Positions 10,222 to 21,035 of a stretch of DNA of 64,000 nucleotides are shown here, in pieces. A model generated the notes under the pieces. It saw only the letters and a list, made by a program, of their open reading frames with translations. It was not told the origin of the DNA and did no database searches. The position numbers and the translations under genes were made by a program. Numbering within the stretch: position 1 is the first letter of the stretch; the number at the start of each line of letters is the position of its first letter. Source of the DNA: Prorocentrum cordatum (Eukaryota > Sar > Dinophyceae > Prorocentrales > Prorocentraceae); assembly GCA_963575745.1 (NCBI GenBank), contig CAUYUJ010021075.1, positions 1 to 64,000 on the forward strand, read 5' to 3'.

Positions 10222-10535
10222 GGAGGGCGCGGGTGCTTCTCCTAAGCGTGCGCGTCTCGCTCCTGTGTTTTGTGGCACGTCCGCCTCGAACGCTCCGATG
10301 TTCCAGCCTGCTTCAGCCTTGAGCACCAGACACAATTTCGAGCACGAAGGTCGGAGGTGGACAGACCTCCTACCCTGACACGTCGATTAGTGAATTGTCT
10401 GTTTTCGGTTCTCGAGAGGGCGCCGCGGCCGTCATTTTCCACGCTTGCGCCCGCCAGGTTAGGGCCCGAGGGCGTTTTCACTGAACCACGTTTTACTAAA
10501 GGGAGGTCTGTCCATCCCCGTATTTTGGCACATCC
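10222..10535 (+). mobile_element. Family F repeat (partial) interrupted by E1
   Basis: Starts with CGGGTGCTTCTCCTAAGCG, then CCGCCTCGAACGCTCCGATG and GCCTTGAGCACCAG, and is broken at 10351 by the family E element 10352-10520. After E1 a new F unit begins (GGCACATCCGCCTCGAACG), so the F units are in tandem here. Confidence 0.6.
10352..10520. mobile_element. Family E TIR element, copy E1
   Basis: A 169-bp element starting CGGAGGTGGACAGACCTCC and ending GGAGGTCTGTCCATCCCCG, an inverted repeat of about 19 bp with two mismatches. The interior has ACACGTCGATTAGTGA and CGAGAGGGCGCCG. It sits inside a family F unit. Confidence 0.75.
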
Positions 10536-10935
10536 GCCTCGAACGATCTGATGTTCCAGCCTGCGTTAGCCTTGATCACCAGAAACAATCTCGAGCACGA
10601 CGAAGATCGGATGTTGATAGACCTCCTACTCTGACACGTCGATTAAGGATTTGGCCGTTTTCGGTTCGCGCGAGGGCGTCGTGGCTGTCATTTTGCGGGT
10701 TTTGGTCCCAGGCCGTTTTCACTAAGGGGAGGTTTGCTAAAGGGAGGTTTGTCCACCGCCGAGAAGCAGAGACCGAAACTTGAGGGTTTTCACGTGGCGG
10801 GACCTGGGAGACGCTCGCTCGACACGGTTTCGACACCGCTTCGACATTTTTGTCGACGTTTTTTCCGGGTTCTCGAGATTATGTATGGGATGTGGCCTTG
10901 AAGTACGATTGGAGCAACATGAGGCGGGTGCTTAT
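10528..10935 (+). mobile_element. Family F repeat interrupted by E2
   Basis: The left half (CGCCTCGAACGATCTGATG ... CTCGAGCACGACGAAG) ends at 10607. The right half resumes at 10762 (CGAAACTTGAGGGTTTTCAC ... GATTGGAGCAACATGAGG). Together they align with the intact copy at 8215-8460; the gap is family E element E2. Confidence 0.7.
10608..10761. mobile_element. Family E TIR element, copy E2
   Basis: CGGATGTTGATAGACCTCC at the left and GGAGGTTTGTCCACCGCCG at the right are inverted repeats. The interior matches E1 and E3 (ACACGTCGATTA, CGAGGGCGTCG, TTTGCGGG). Confidence 0.75.
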
Positions 10936-10999
10936 TCTAAGCGTGCGTCTCGCTGTGGTATTGGGAACATCCGCCTCGAACATCCCGCCATCTTCCCGC

Positions 11000-11900
11000 T
11001 CAAGTGAAGTATCTAAGACGCATGCGGCGAATCACCGCCGCTCCCTGCCTCTTTGGATGCGCTCATGAAGCCAAACGTTTGGCCCAAGTCTGGACAAACT
11101 ATTGGACTATGTGCTCCCCCAGCCGTTATGGAACCACTTGGGAGAACTCTGGGGAGAGGAGACGAGAGGAGGAGAGAGAGGATACGGAGGAGGAGGAAAA
11201 CGAGGAGGTGGGTCACGGGCGGGACGACGGCAACAACAACAACAACGCAACATGCAAAATGTTCACCACGAATCCCGACTTCAGCCACGCACCCAATGAA
11301 TGACCGCTTGGCCCCCTGGCGCGAACGACGTCGCACCACCGAGTTGGCTGCAGCGTTGTGAGGAGCTCCCAGAGTAAGATCTTACACCCCTCGGCCCGGT
11401 GGGCGGGCGGACTCCGGAGGCTGCCGCCATGCCGCCGACCCCCCAGGAAGAGAAGATGCGCGGCTTCAGGTGTCACATGCGCTTGTTGCCGCTTCCCGTC
11501 GCGCGGCCTGCGCGCAGCGGTTGCCGATTCGGCCTCCTGCCTCCGGGCTTGCTGCGGGGCTCTTCGGGTGCCTCGCGGAAGCCCAGGGGGGGAGGGGGGG
11601 GGGAGGGCCTCTTGCAGCCTCTTCGGGGCGCCGGCCTTCTTGTCGTCTCCAGTGGCCTCTTAGGCTGGTTTGGAGCCCTTCGTGGGCCGCCTCCAGGCCC
11701 TCGCTCAGGCGCCTTGGGCCGGCGCGGGGGCGGCCTCTCAGGCGCCTTGGATTTTAGACGCCTGAAGGCGAGAACGCGGAAGTCACCCCAAGCTTTTCTC
11801 GGAAATCCACGGTTTTTGACTCTCGAGGACCTCGGGGGTCCTCTTGGGGCCCCCTGGGGCGTCCTTGGCCGTCTTGCGGACATCTAGGGTGTCCTTGACG
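11000..11900. other. No gene seen; GC-rich with scattered GCCTC/GGCGCC motifs
   Basis: 11155-11220 is rich in GAGGAG. From 11640 on, degenerate repeats of the type CTCAGGCGCCTTGG recur and resemble the blocks at 13520-13740 and 18030-18390. I see no coding frame with support. Confidence 0.3.
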
Positions 11901-11944
11901 GGACTTCGAGGCTGCGAGGGCCACGCAGGGCGTTGTGTATTTTG

Positions 11945-12175
11945 TGAGCTTCTTTTTTCTTTTTTTTTTTTTTTTTTTTAGTTTTTATGTTTTTGATTTT
12001 TTTTTCCTTTCTTTCTTTTTTTTTTTTTTGTTTTTTTTTTTTTTTTTTCGTTTGCCACCCCCCACCACCCCGCCGTTGTTGCCCCAGGGGAAGGGTCAAG
12101 GACCCGACGATGGCGTATACTTTTGTTGTTTTTTTGTTTTTTTTTTTGCTTTTTTGTGTGTTTTTGATTTGTGAC
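11945..12175. repeat. T-rich tracts
   Basis: Two T-rich runs (11945-12055 and 12120-12165) separated by a C-rich spacer. Confidence 0.85.
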
Positions 12176-12319
12176 GGCTCTGGCGTTTACCGGGCCAGCC
12201 CATGCCCTGTAGAACGGCATACAGACCCTGGGCGCGTTTACTAACCGGCTTCGCGTGTCGGGGTGTTTATTATCGGGGTGGATATTCTGCCCTCTACACT
12301 CTACAAGAGGGAGGAGGAC

Positions 12320-13375
12320 AACCCCAATGGGAAAGCTCGCATGGCGGCCCCGCCCCATGTCGGCACACCCCTCTCACGCTTCGTGGCCCCTTAGGGAGCC
12401 CCACCTAAGGCCCCAATGGGAAAGTTTGCATGACGGCCCCGCCCCATTTCGGCACAGCCCGTACACGTTTCGTGGCCCCATCGGTATTTCCATCTGATGC
12501 CCCCAGTGGGAAAATTCGCATGGCGGCCTCGCCTCATTTCGGCACACCCCTCACACGCTTCGTGGCCCCACATAGGTAGCTCCACCGAAGGCCCCAATGG
12601 GAAAGTTGGCATGGCGGCCCCGCCCCATTTCGGCGCACCCTTCACAGGCTTCGTGGCCCCATAGGGAGCTAGCTCAACCGAAGGTCCCAGTGGCAGCGGG
12701 GTTCGCATGGCGCCACCGCGCCCATTTCGGCGCACCCCTCACACGTTTCGTGGCCCCACATAGGGAGCCCCACCGAAGTTTGCATGGCGGCCCCGCCCCA
12801 TTCCGGCGCACCCCTCACCCTTGGGGAGCCCCACCGAAGGTCCCAGTGGCAAAGTCTGCATGGCGGTTCTGCCCCATTTCGGCGCACCCCTCACACGTTT
12901 CGCTGCCCCTTAGGGAGCTCCACCGTCGGCCCCAGTGGGAAAGTTGGCATGGCGGCGCCGCCCCATTTCAGCGCACCCCTCACACGTTCCGTGCCCCCCC
13001 TATACGGAGCCCCACCGAAGGCCCCAGTGTCAAAGTTCGCATGGCGGCCCCGCCCCATTTCTGCGCACCCTCACACGTTTCGTGGCCCCACAGGGAGCCC
13101 CACCGAAGGCCCCAGAGGCAAAGTTTGCATGGCGGCCCCGCCCCATTTCGGCGCACCCCTCACACGTTTCGTGGCCCCATGAGGAGGTCCACCGAAGGCC
13201 CCAGTGGCAAAGTTCGCATGGCGGCCCCGCCCCATTTCGGCGCACCCCTCACACGTTTCGCTGCCCCATGGGGAGCTCCACGGAAGGTCCCAGTGGCAGG
13301 GTTCGCATGGCGACAGCGCGCCCCATTTCGGCGCACCCCTCACACGTTTCGTGGCCCCATGAGGAGTTCCACCGA
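12320..13375 (+). repeat. Tandem repeat of about 90 bp, some 12 units
   Basis: Each unit carries GCATGGCGGCCCCGCCCCAT, TTCGGCGCACCCCTCACACG, TTTCGTGGCCCCATAGGGAG and CCACCGAAGGCCCCAGTGG. Spacing between successive CATTTCGGC motifs is 80-95 bp. Pro/His-rich open frames here are repeat translations. Confidence 0.9.
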
Positions 13376-13494
13376 AGGCGGGGTCACAACTGCGGTACCC
13401 AGAATTGCATATGGTTGGGCCCTTCGCCAGGATATTTTGTTCGTATGCTTGGATAAGTTGGGGGCATGTTGGGGGTAGTTAACATTTTTAACCC

Positions 13495-14480
13495 ACAATC
13501 CCCCTGTAGGGGGACATGCCGCACCGACGTGTAGCGGAGGGCTTCCATGGGTCTTTGCGAGGTCCCTTTCTTGGGCGCCTCCTGGGGCCTTCATTGAGGC
13601 CTCTTGAGCCGTCTCGGGGTCCTCTCGAGCCGCCTTGTGGCCCTCTCGGGGGTCATCTCGCGCCGTGTTGGGCTGGTCGGGGGGGGCCTCTCGGACCGTC
13701 TTGGACCGTCTCAGACCGTGTGGCGTCTCCTCTGCCCCTCGGGGGGCTGTACTTTGCGGCGGGTTGGTGAACGGTACGTTCCCTGCTCCCGCTTGCGGAA
13801 GCTGGGGCTTGCGCCGATCGCCTCTCGTTGCTTGGCATGGCTCCCTGCTCGCCCTTGTGTCCCTCGGGGCCTCCCCCGTCGTTGCTGCTTGCTGATGGAT
13901 CGACACGCGCCAGATCGGCACTGACCGCGGGGCGACGTCGGGGTCTCTGCGTTTCGGGATGAGCGCTCCGCTTGGGCCAGAAGGCGCCCGAAAAGGCGAG
14001 AACGCGAACGTCATTGAACAACCAATGGGGGACATCACCTCGTGCGGCCATCTCGGCGGTGCTCTTGGAGCACTCGCGGGGAGGAGGAAGGGGTGGAGGG
14101 CATGCTCACCGTTATCGATAACGGCTCGATCGCCTCCACCTCCCTGATGCGTGCATACTCTACGCACTCACAGGCTTCTCTGCCAGCATGCTCATCGCCA
14201 CGCCTATTCCAGGGCTGAACCAAACGGTGTTGCTCGTTTTCGTTATGTTTTCGTTTTCCCTCGCTTTTGTCTCGAATCCGCCTTTACCGCAAAACGAGGT
14301 CGAAACGGCAACGGCCCACGAAATCGCCCAAAACACCGATTAGGTCCAGCCCTGGCCTATTCCTATCGTGCGTTTCTTTGCCTGCCTTTTCCTCTCACAG
14401 CGCCTGTGTCGGTGTGTCGGCCTCCCTGCTTCCGGCACCTTGACACACCAGCCACCCAGCCAATGTCGGTCGAACGTGAG
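13495..14480. other. No gene supported; degenerate GCCTC-rich repeat at the left
   Basis: 13495-13520 resembles a family D right end (CCCCCTGTAGGGGGACATGC). 13540-13730 repeats CTTGAGCC/CTCTCGGGG-type units. A 275-codon minus-strand open frame spans 13340-14167, but it starts and ends in repeats and looks like none of the known families. Confidence 0.35.
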
Positions 14481-14483
14481 GGT

Positions 14484-14650
14484 GAGGAGGAGGAGGAGGA
14501 GGAGGAGGAGGAGGAGGAGAAGGAAGATGTCGACGAGGACGAGGACGAGGACGTCGACGAGGACGAGGACGAGGAAGACGACGAGGACAAGGACTTGGAC
14601 GAAGACGAGGACGAGGACGAGGACGAGGACGACTACGAGGACGAGGTTCC
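14484..14650. repeat. GAG then GACGAG triplet tract
   Basis: GAG repeat followed by GAC/GAG alternation. Translates as poly-Glu and Asp-Glu. Confidence 0.9.
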
Positions 14651-14736
14651 CGCGCTCTCCATCCCTGCACCCCGCTCTGCCCGGCGCTCCTTCTGTAGCC
14701 GGGGGGCCGCTCTCTGGGATCCCCTGAGCTCACCGG

Positions 14737-15084
14737 GCGCGTTCCACTGCTCGCAAAGTGCCTACTTGCAGGCGTCCGTGCAAAAAACAATGTTTCTTTT
14801 GTGCAAGCTGTCGTAGATCCCCCGCGGCGGATCCAGGCCGTTCACGAGCAGCTAATTTGCGAGTACAGTGGGGGCGCGCATCAAGAAACCAGCTGCTTTT
14901 CATCAGGGTACCCTGGGTGTCTTCGCTACGCTCGTTGCGCGGTGACTTCCCGCGGCCGTTGAAGAAAATGCTGCGTTCAGGGTGCTCTGGGTCCCCCCCC
15001 GTGTGCATCTCGCGCGCGGGGTTTCAGGGTTGGGTTTCTTGCGAGGGTTTCTTGCGGCCGCGACCGCACTGTAGTGGAACGCGC
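14737..15084. mobile_element. Family K TIR element interrupted by a family J element
   Basis: The left TIR starts GCGCGTTCCACTGCTCGCAA. The right TIR is split: it runs to GCTAATTTGCGAG-TA at 14865, then element J intervenes (14866-15071), then TA-GTGGAACGCGC finishes it at 15084. With J and one TA removed, the right end reads GCGAGTAGTGGAACGCGC and matches the right end of the intact copy at 42677-42816. The interior has CCCGCGGCGGATCCAGGCC, as at 58545. Confidence 0.8.
14866..15071. mobile_element. Family J element, copy 1 (Tc1/mariner-like MITE)
   Basis: A 206-bp insertion flanked by TA on both sides. Ends are CAGTGGGGGCGCGCATCAAG and, as complement of the right end, CAGTGCGGTCGCGGCCGCAAG, both leading into AAGAAACC. 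CAGTG ends plus a TA duplication are typical of Tc1/mariner elements. No transposase is encoded, so it would depend on one supplied elsewhere. The second copy is 63107-63341. Confidence 0.8.
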
Positions 15085-15577
15085 TCGTCCATGAGCGGCC
15101 GCCTGCAGGGACCCGAGGCGGAGGCTCCGGCGGAGGCGGACGTGTCGCTGGACACGCCGACGGTGTCGGACGTGGAGGAGGCGCGCCGAGCTCCCTCGCT
15201 ATTCGAGTATGGAGGTGCAAGGTTACCAGACAGGATCGCGTCGTAAAAAATCAGGATGCCAAGTTTTCCTGTATTTTCGGCTCCTGGGGGCCCTCGCCGG
15301 TCCCGGGGAGCGTCAAAAAACGACTCCGGATGAAAAACCAGCCCTGCAGGCATGGGGAAAGGGTCTGGACTTCGGGGCACGCCGTCCTGAAAAAATCAGG
15401 ACGTCGCATGTCTGCGTCGGAAGTCTGCGAGCGTTCTCGTCGGTCCGGAGCGGTTTTCCAGCCTCCGGATGCGCTCCAGCAGCTGCGCCTCGCCGGCAGC
15501 GCTGCGGGCGTGCCCGAGTCGCCCCGAGCGGCCGCCCGAGGGCCGAGCTCTCATTCGGAAGCCAGGGGGCAACGCCC
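15085..15577. other. No recognised feature
   Basis: GC-rich unique DNA between the K/J nest and a partial B element. No supported coding frame. Confidence 0.3.
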
Positions 15578-15730
15578 TGTGGGGTCCGAGCAGACGGGGT
15601 CGGAGGTTCGCGCCGCACCGCCGATGCCTCGACGACGTGGCTCGATGTGGAGGCCGCTGATCTCCACATCGATTCCCAATGGCCCACTCATCGCCGATAC
15701 GGGCCCGACAGCCCACCCCGCCCCTGAGCG
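15578..15730 (+). mobile_element. Family B element, left part only
   Basis: TGTGGGGTCCGAGCAGACGG, CGCGCCGCACCGCCGATGCC and GCTCGATGTGGAGGCC follow the family B left half. The right half is replaced by a GGGCCCGACAGCCC block that also occurs near 39680. Confidence 0.5.
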
Positions 15731-15804
15731 TGAGGTTTCGTTCTCGGGGGCCTCTCGCTCATAGAAGTGTCGGCGGTATCTCGCCGATGTCAGCTCGGTG
15801 TTTA

Positions 15805-15975
15805 TCAGGGGGGAAAAAAACACACAGACACAATTAATCGTCGATTCCCCAGGAAATATGGGAAAATATGGGAAGTGGGGGGGAAGACAAAAACCCAGAA
15901 AGCATGGGGAAATATGGGGGATCCTTTTATCTGTGTGTATTTATCTGTGTGTGTGTGTGTCCTGGGCCCCCTTCA
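15805..15975 (+). mobile_element. Family A repeat, copy 1
   Basis: Starts TCAGGGGGGAAAAAAACACA, carries CCCCAGGAAATATGGGAAAA and GTGGGGGGGAAGACAAAAAC, and ends TGTGTGTCCTGGGCCCCCTT plus CA. Eight copies of this family occur in the window. The ends are weakly complementary (AGGGG..ACACACA against TGTGTGT..CCCCTT), which would suit a MITE, but a transcript-derived origin is not excluded. Confidence 0.8.
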
Positions 15976-16084
15976 GTTTACCCTGCGAGCCAGCCCCCCC
16001 CCGTAGTGTGTCCCGTCAGTACCGCGGGCGCCAGGACCCGTACCTCATGGAGTTGAGTTTCCCCTGTCCCGTGGGTGTGAGGGG

Positions 16085-16565
<481 letters not shown>

Positions 16566-18015
16566 CGAGACGCTTTTCTGAGCGGCTGGATACTTCTGGG
16601 CAAGTGGACGCGCTTCCTGCCGCCAGCAGTACGTTCGCTGTTTCCTCCGTTCTCGCCTCGGGCCTTCCGGTTTTGCGGGCAGGCCAGACTCTTCGACACC
16701 CCATCTCCCGCGCATCATCGCCCGGCAGTCCGCCCCGCCCAGGAACGTGCGGATTCGCTGTCCAGGGCCTTTCACCGATCTATCGGCGATGCATTGGTTT
16801 CGCCGGTGCCAAGAGTGAATTCAGCGTGGATTTGCGTCTTCGTTTTTCATTTTTATTTTCCTTTTTTTCTGATATGCGCACGTCAATCGATCATGTGGCT
16901 CGGGCGTTCGTGTGAATGCCGTGTGGCCAGCGAATTTCGAATGTCTTCCGTGCCCTTGATTCTTCCTCATCGTATTCATTTATCTTATTCCTCTTGCCTG
17001 CATTGTTTTTCTCTTCATTTCCCTCCCGCTGTCATTTTCTTTTCTCAGGGCCTGCGACAGGATCCAACAGGGCGCCGGGAAGACTGCAAGTGAGCTCGAG
17101 GAGAGTCCAGCAGGTCCCGAGAAGGATTGCAAACAGGCCCTAGGGTCCCAAGACAGGCTTTGTAGGGGTCCAAAACAACTTGCAGACCTGTCTCCTCGCA
17201 TATGTTCTGACGCGTTTCGGCCGTGGTCCGCGGGATTCTACTGTTCATCCGCCTTTTTGCCTTCATTTCCGACGCCTCGCGTATTTCCGCCAGCCAGGGC
17301 AAAAGCAATCACCAGGCGAGTTGCTTCGATCAGCATGTGTAGCAGCATGCGGCGCCGCAGCGAACCGAATGTGTTTTCATCGGTTCTGCACGGGGGGAGG
17401 AAGAGGAGGTGGCGGAAACGAAGGAACAAATATGGTGGCGAAGGACCAGTCGTAACGAAAGAAGAGAGACAGCAAAAGGATGGACGCGTGCTGGAGGAAA
17501 CAGCAACATGCTAGAGCATGAGAAGGTCGGGGGGATGATGAGGGACCTGAGGGGGGGACGAGGGTTACGAGGAGCCAGGGGGAGGTAGCTACCGCATTGG
17601 TGATCCGTGCAGAACACCAGCGCGCCGCATCCTTTCGTAAACGAGGATGTAGGAATGTGCCAGATGGGGGGGTGGGAGGAGCGTGGGGGAGGTAGGAGGA
17701 CATGGGGGTAAGAACACTCAGGACGAAGCAGTTCCGGAGACGGTGCCCGGGCAATTTGTGTTGATCAGAAACGTGCGCCAGCGTGGTGCTCAACCAAGAG
17801 GGCGACGCTGTTTACGTTAGAAACGTGAGGACGGCGCAGGAGGAATCGGGGGATTAACAGCAGCGGGGAAGGAGGACAAGGAGGAGGATGACGGGGAAAC
17901 GGAGGAGGGGCGGGATGAGGACGAGGAGTAGGAAAAGGAATGATGGGAGAGAAAAAATCACGACGACGGCCAGAATCAATCATGGAGGTTTTTGTTTGTT
18001 TTCCGCACGCGGCTC
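16566..18015. other. No gene supported
   Basis: Mixed-composition DNA. 16735-16800 resembles 39695-39765 (GTGCGGATTCGCTGTCC / CCGATCTATCGGCGATGCAT). No leader, conserved domain or strong coding bias was found in the remainder. Confidence 0.3.
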
Positions 18016-18024
18016 TTGTTAGAA

Positions 18025-18405
18025 GCCCCTTGGGGTGATTTGTGGGCCATTGTGGAGCTAATTTGGAGCCATTTTGGGAGAGCCTGCGGGGTCCTCTTGA
18101 GGCTGTTTCGGGCCTCCTTGGGATCCTCTTCGGGGTCTCGTGGGCCCGTCTTGGAGGCCTTGGGGGCCCTCTCGGGGCCATCTTGGAAACGCCGTCAGTC
18201 AAAGAGTACGGGGGGAGGGTCCTTGCAGCGTCCCCTCGCTGGAGCCGCCCACGTCGCCTCTTGGCGCTCTCTTGGGACCTCCTTCGGCTGCTCTTGAGCG
18301 CTCTCGGCGCCGTCTTTGGGCCTGTCGGGTTCTTCTGGAAGGCCATCTCAGGCCAGCGTGGCCATCTAGAGGCCTCAAGGGCCCATGGAAAACGAAAAGG
18401 CGACG
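18025..18405 (+). repeat. Long repeat arm, forward copy
   Basis: Contains GGCCTTGGGGGCCCTCTCGG, GGCCATCTTGGAAACGCCGT and CATCTAGAGGCCTCAAGGGC. The reverse complement of 20625-20995 shows the same order (GCCTCGGGGGCCCTCCTGG, GGCCATCTTGAAGCCGTCGG, CATCTCGAGGCCTC). The two copies face each other across the minisatellite block. A related forward block is at 19585-19800 and a reverse one at 20345-20590. Confidence 0.65.
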
Positions 18406-18429
18406 AGGCATAACACACAGCACGCAATG

Positions 18430-19585
18430 GTTTTCATTTTTCCCGGAAAGGGCGCGGGCCCAGGGTTCTCTTTTAGTATGTAAACATGTCCCCGGTGCCC
18501 AACTTGAAGGAGGCCGGCGGATTCTTTCCCTGATAAATATCGAGGTCGAAGGAGGCCGGCGGATTAAAATTTGAGGATGTCTCAGGCGAAACGCTTGTTT
18601 TTGAAATCCCGATCGATAAATCACAGGGTGCGGGACACCTCAGCACGACCACACCCCAAGCATGACCACACCCCAGCACGACCACGCCCAGCACGACCAC
18701 GCCCCAGCACGACCACACCCCAGCACGACCACACCCCAGCACGACCACACCCCAGCACGACCACACCCCAGCACGACCACACCCCAGCACCAGCACGACC
18801 ACACCCCAGCACGACCCGACCCCAGCACGACCCTACCCCAGCAAGACCACACCCCAGCACGACCACACCCCAGCACGACCTCACCACAGCACGACCACGC
18901 CCCAGCACGACCACGCCCCAGCACGACCACACCCCAGCACGACCACACCCCAGCACGACCACACCCCAGCACGACCACACCCCAGCACGACCACACCCCA
19001 GAACGACCACACCCCAGCACGACCCCACCCAAGCACGACCCCACCCCAGCACGACCACACCCCAGCACGACCACACCCCAGCAGGACCCCACCCCAGCAC
19101 GACCCCACCCCAGCAAGACCACACCCCAGCACGACCACAGCCCAGCACGACCTCACCACAGCACGACCACACCCCAGCACGACCACGCCCCAGCACGACC
19201 ACGCCCCAGCACGACCACGCCCCAGCACGACCACCCCCCAGCACGACCACGCCCCCAGCACGACCACCCCCCAGCACGACCACCCCCCAGCACGACCGCA
19301 CCCCAGCACGACCACTCCCCAGCACGACCACACCGCCTTGGTTGAGTGGTTGCCTGTCGTCGTGGAGTGTTTCGTGGGGTGTCTCGTGGAATGTTTCGCG
19401 GGGTGTCTCGTGGAATGTTTCGTGAGGTGTCTCGTGGAATGTTTCGCGGGGTGTCTCATGGGATGTTTCGTGAAGTGTCTCGTGGGATGTTTCGTGAGGT
19501 GTTGCCCAGTTGGGTATCGTGAAAACGTGTCCATGCTCCACATGTCTATATCCCTTTTCCGGGTTCGTGGGTCCATCATGTTTTT
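18430..19585 (+). repeat. Duplicated minisatellite block, copy 1
   Basis: Shared left flank (TTCTCTTTTAGTATGTAAAC, CCCAACTTGAAGGAGGCCGG, GATGTCTCAGGCGAA), then a CAGCACGACCACACCC 16-mer array (18640-19335), then a GTGTCTCGTGGAATGTTTCG array (19340-19505), then the flank CTCCACATGTCTATATCCC. Copy 2 at 21036-22270 has all four parts in the same order. Confidence 0.9.
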
Positions 19586-20344
19586 GTCTTGGAGGCCTCC
19601 TTGGAGAGCTCGAAGGGCACGCGGGGCCGTCTCGAAGCGGTCTTGACGACTCTCAGAGGCATGTTGGAGGCTATTCGGAATCGTCCTGGGATTCGTTGAG
19701 CGATATTGGAGGCGTATCTGGGCTCCTTGCAGCCATCTCGGATACATTTTGGGCCGTATTGGGCGCTCCAACGACCCGCGGCTACCTTCCCGCGCATGAA
19801 GGATTGGGCGGGGACATGGGGAACTGTGTCCATGAAGGGGAAGAGTGGGCTTGGATGAATTATTTCGTCACGCCGCTCACGCTTAAAGGGGTGCTGGGAT
19901 TCCTGTCTCCCTCCGGCCCTCTCCTGCGGCGTGCCCCATCCACTCCCTGTGACTTCTCCCCCGCCCCCCCCCTCCTTCCAGGCTCCGCGCGCGGCCTAGG
20001 GAAAAATTTGGGGAGAAAAACAAAAACTCGTTTTGAATACCTCTCCGAATTCTTGGTGGATTTTTCCTTGGGCGCGCGCATCGAAAAAACACGCGCGGAA
20101 AAATCCGGGGGGCACCCGGAAAAATTCACGCGGTTTCCGGGGCAAATTCACATTTGGATTTGGAAAAATCCGGGCAGAATTCACTCGAGAATCCGGGATA
20201 GTATTCCCAGGCGGCCGTGGAAAAATCCCACCGGCCATGCAGAGCGCGGGTGGTGGTTTAACGGGCTAGCTTATCCGCGCGCTTCTCCCTGGCAGGGACG
20301 GGGATCCCCCCCTGCCCTCTCGTCCCCGGGCGTGGACAGAGAGT

Positions 20345-20995
20345 GACCGCGGGGCGGTGGAGTGCCCGAAATGGCCGAAGATGGCTCCAAAGGAACCGCA
20401 GGCAACCCAAGAAGGATTCCGAGATCGCTCCATATACTTGCAGATGGTACAATTTTGCTTTCAGTGTGCCTCCAAGCCCCCTCAAGACCGCCTCGTGGCA
20501 GCCCGCAATTGTCTTTCGAGCTCTTGAAGGAGGCCTCCAACGGGTTCAACTCGTTTACAATCACTGTGCGCTTCAATGTTTTCCTTCTCGCCTTTTTGCT
20601 TTCCGTAGTTTCTAGAGGCCTCGAGATGGTTGCGAGTTGGTTTGAACATGCTTTGAGAGGGGGCCATCAGGGCCCAAGTCGGCTCCAAGAGCACCAAAGA
20701 GCGGCCCAAAACACTTCAAGGGCGTCGCAAGAGGGCCGCATTTGGCGACTGGGGGGTTCGAGAAGGAATGGGGCGTTGCTAGGGCCCCACTTCTTTGACC
20801 GACGGCTTCAAGATGGCCCCAGGAGGGCCCCCGAGGCTTCCAAGAGGGGCCCAGGAGATCCCCGAAACGACCCGAAAAGGGCCCCAAGGGGCTCCAAGAC
20901 AGCCGCCAAAGGCAGCCAACATTGCCCTAAGAGAGCGCCGCGGCGGCACCGATATGACGACGTTGATGGGGCGTCCCGCAGGCACCTAAAGCGAA
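20345..20995 (-). repeat. Long repeat arms, reverse copies
   Basis: Two adjacent stretches (20345-20590 and 20625-20995) are reverse-complement relatives of 19585-19800 and 18025-18405. Shared blocks include GAGCTCTTGAAGGAGGCCTC and AAGATGGCCCC. Confidence 0.6.
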
Positions 20996-21035
20996 CGAGT
21001 CGAGATCCTCGATGATTGATGCCCGTCGTCGTCAG

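Noticed and set aside
12597-13478. 293-codon Pro-His-Arg-rich frame
   Set aside because: Translation of the 90-bp tandem repeat.
13340-14167. 275-codon minus-strand frame as a possible gene
   Set aside because: It begins and ends in repeats, includes a degenerate repeat in the middle, and has no recognisable domain.
18070-18090. GGAGCCATTTTGGGAGAG as another relict spliced leader
   Set aside because: It shares only GCCATTTTGG with the leader, lacks the CTCAAG end, and belongs to a degenerate repeat.
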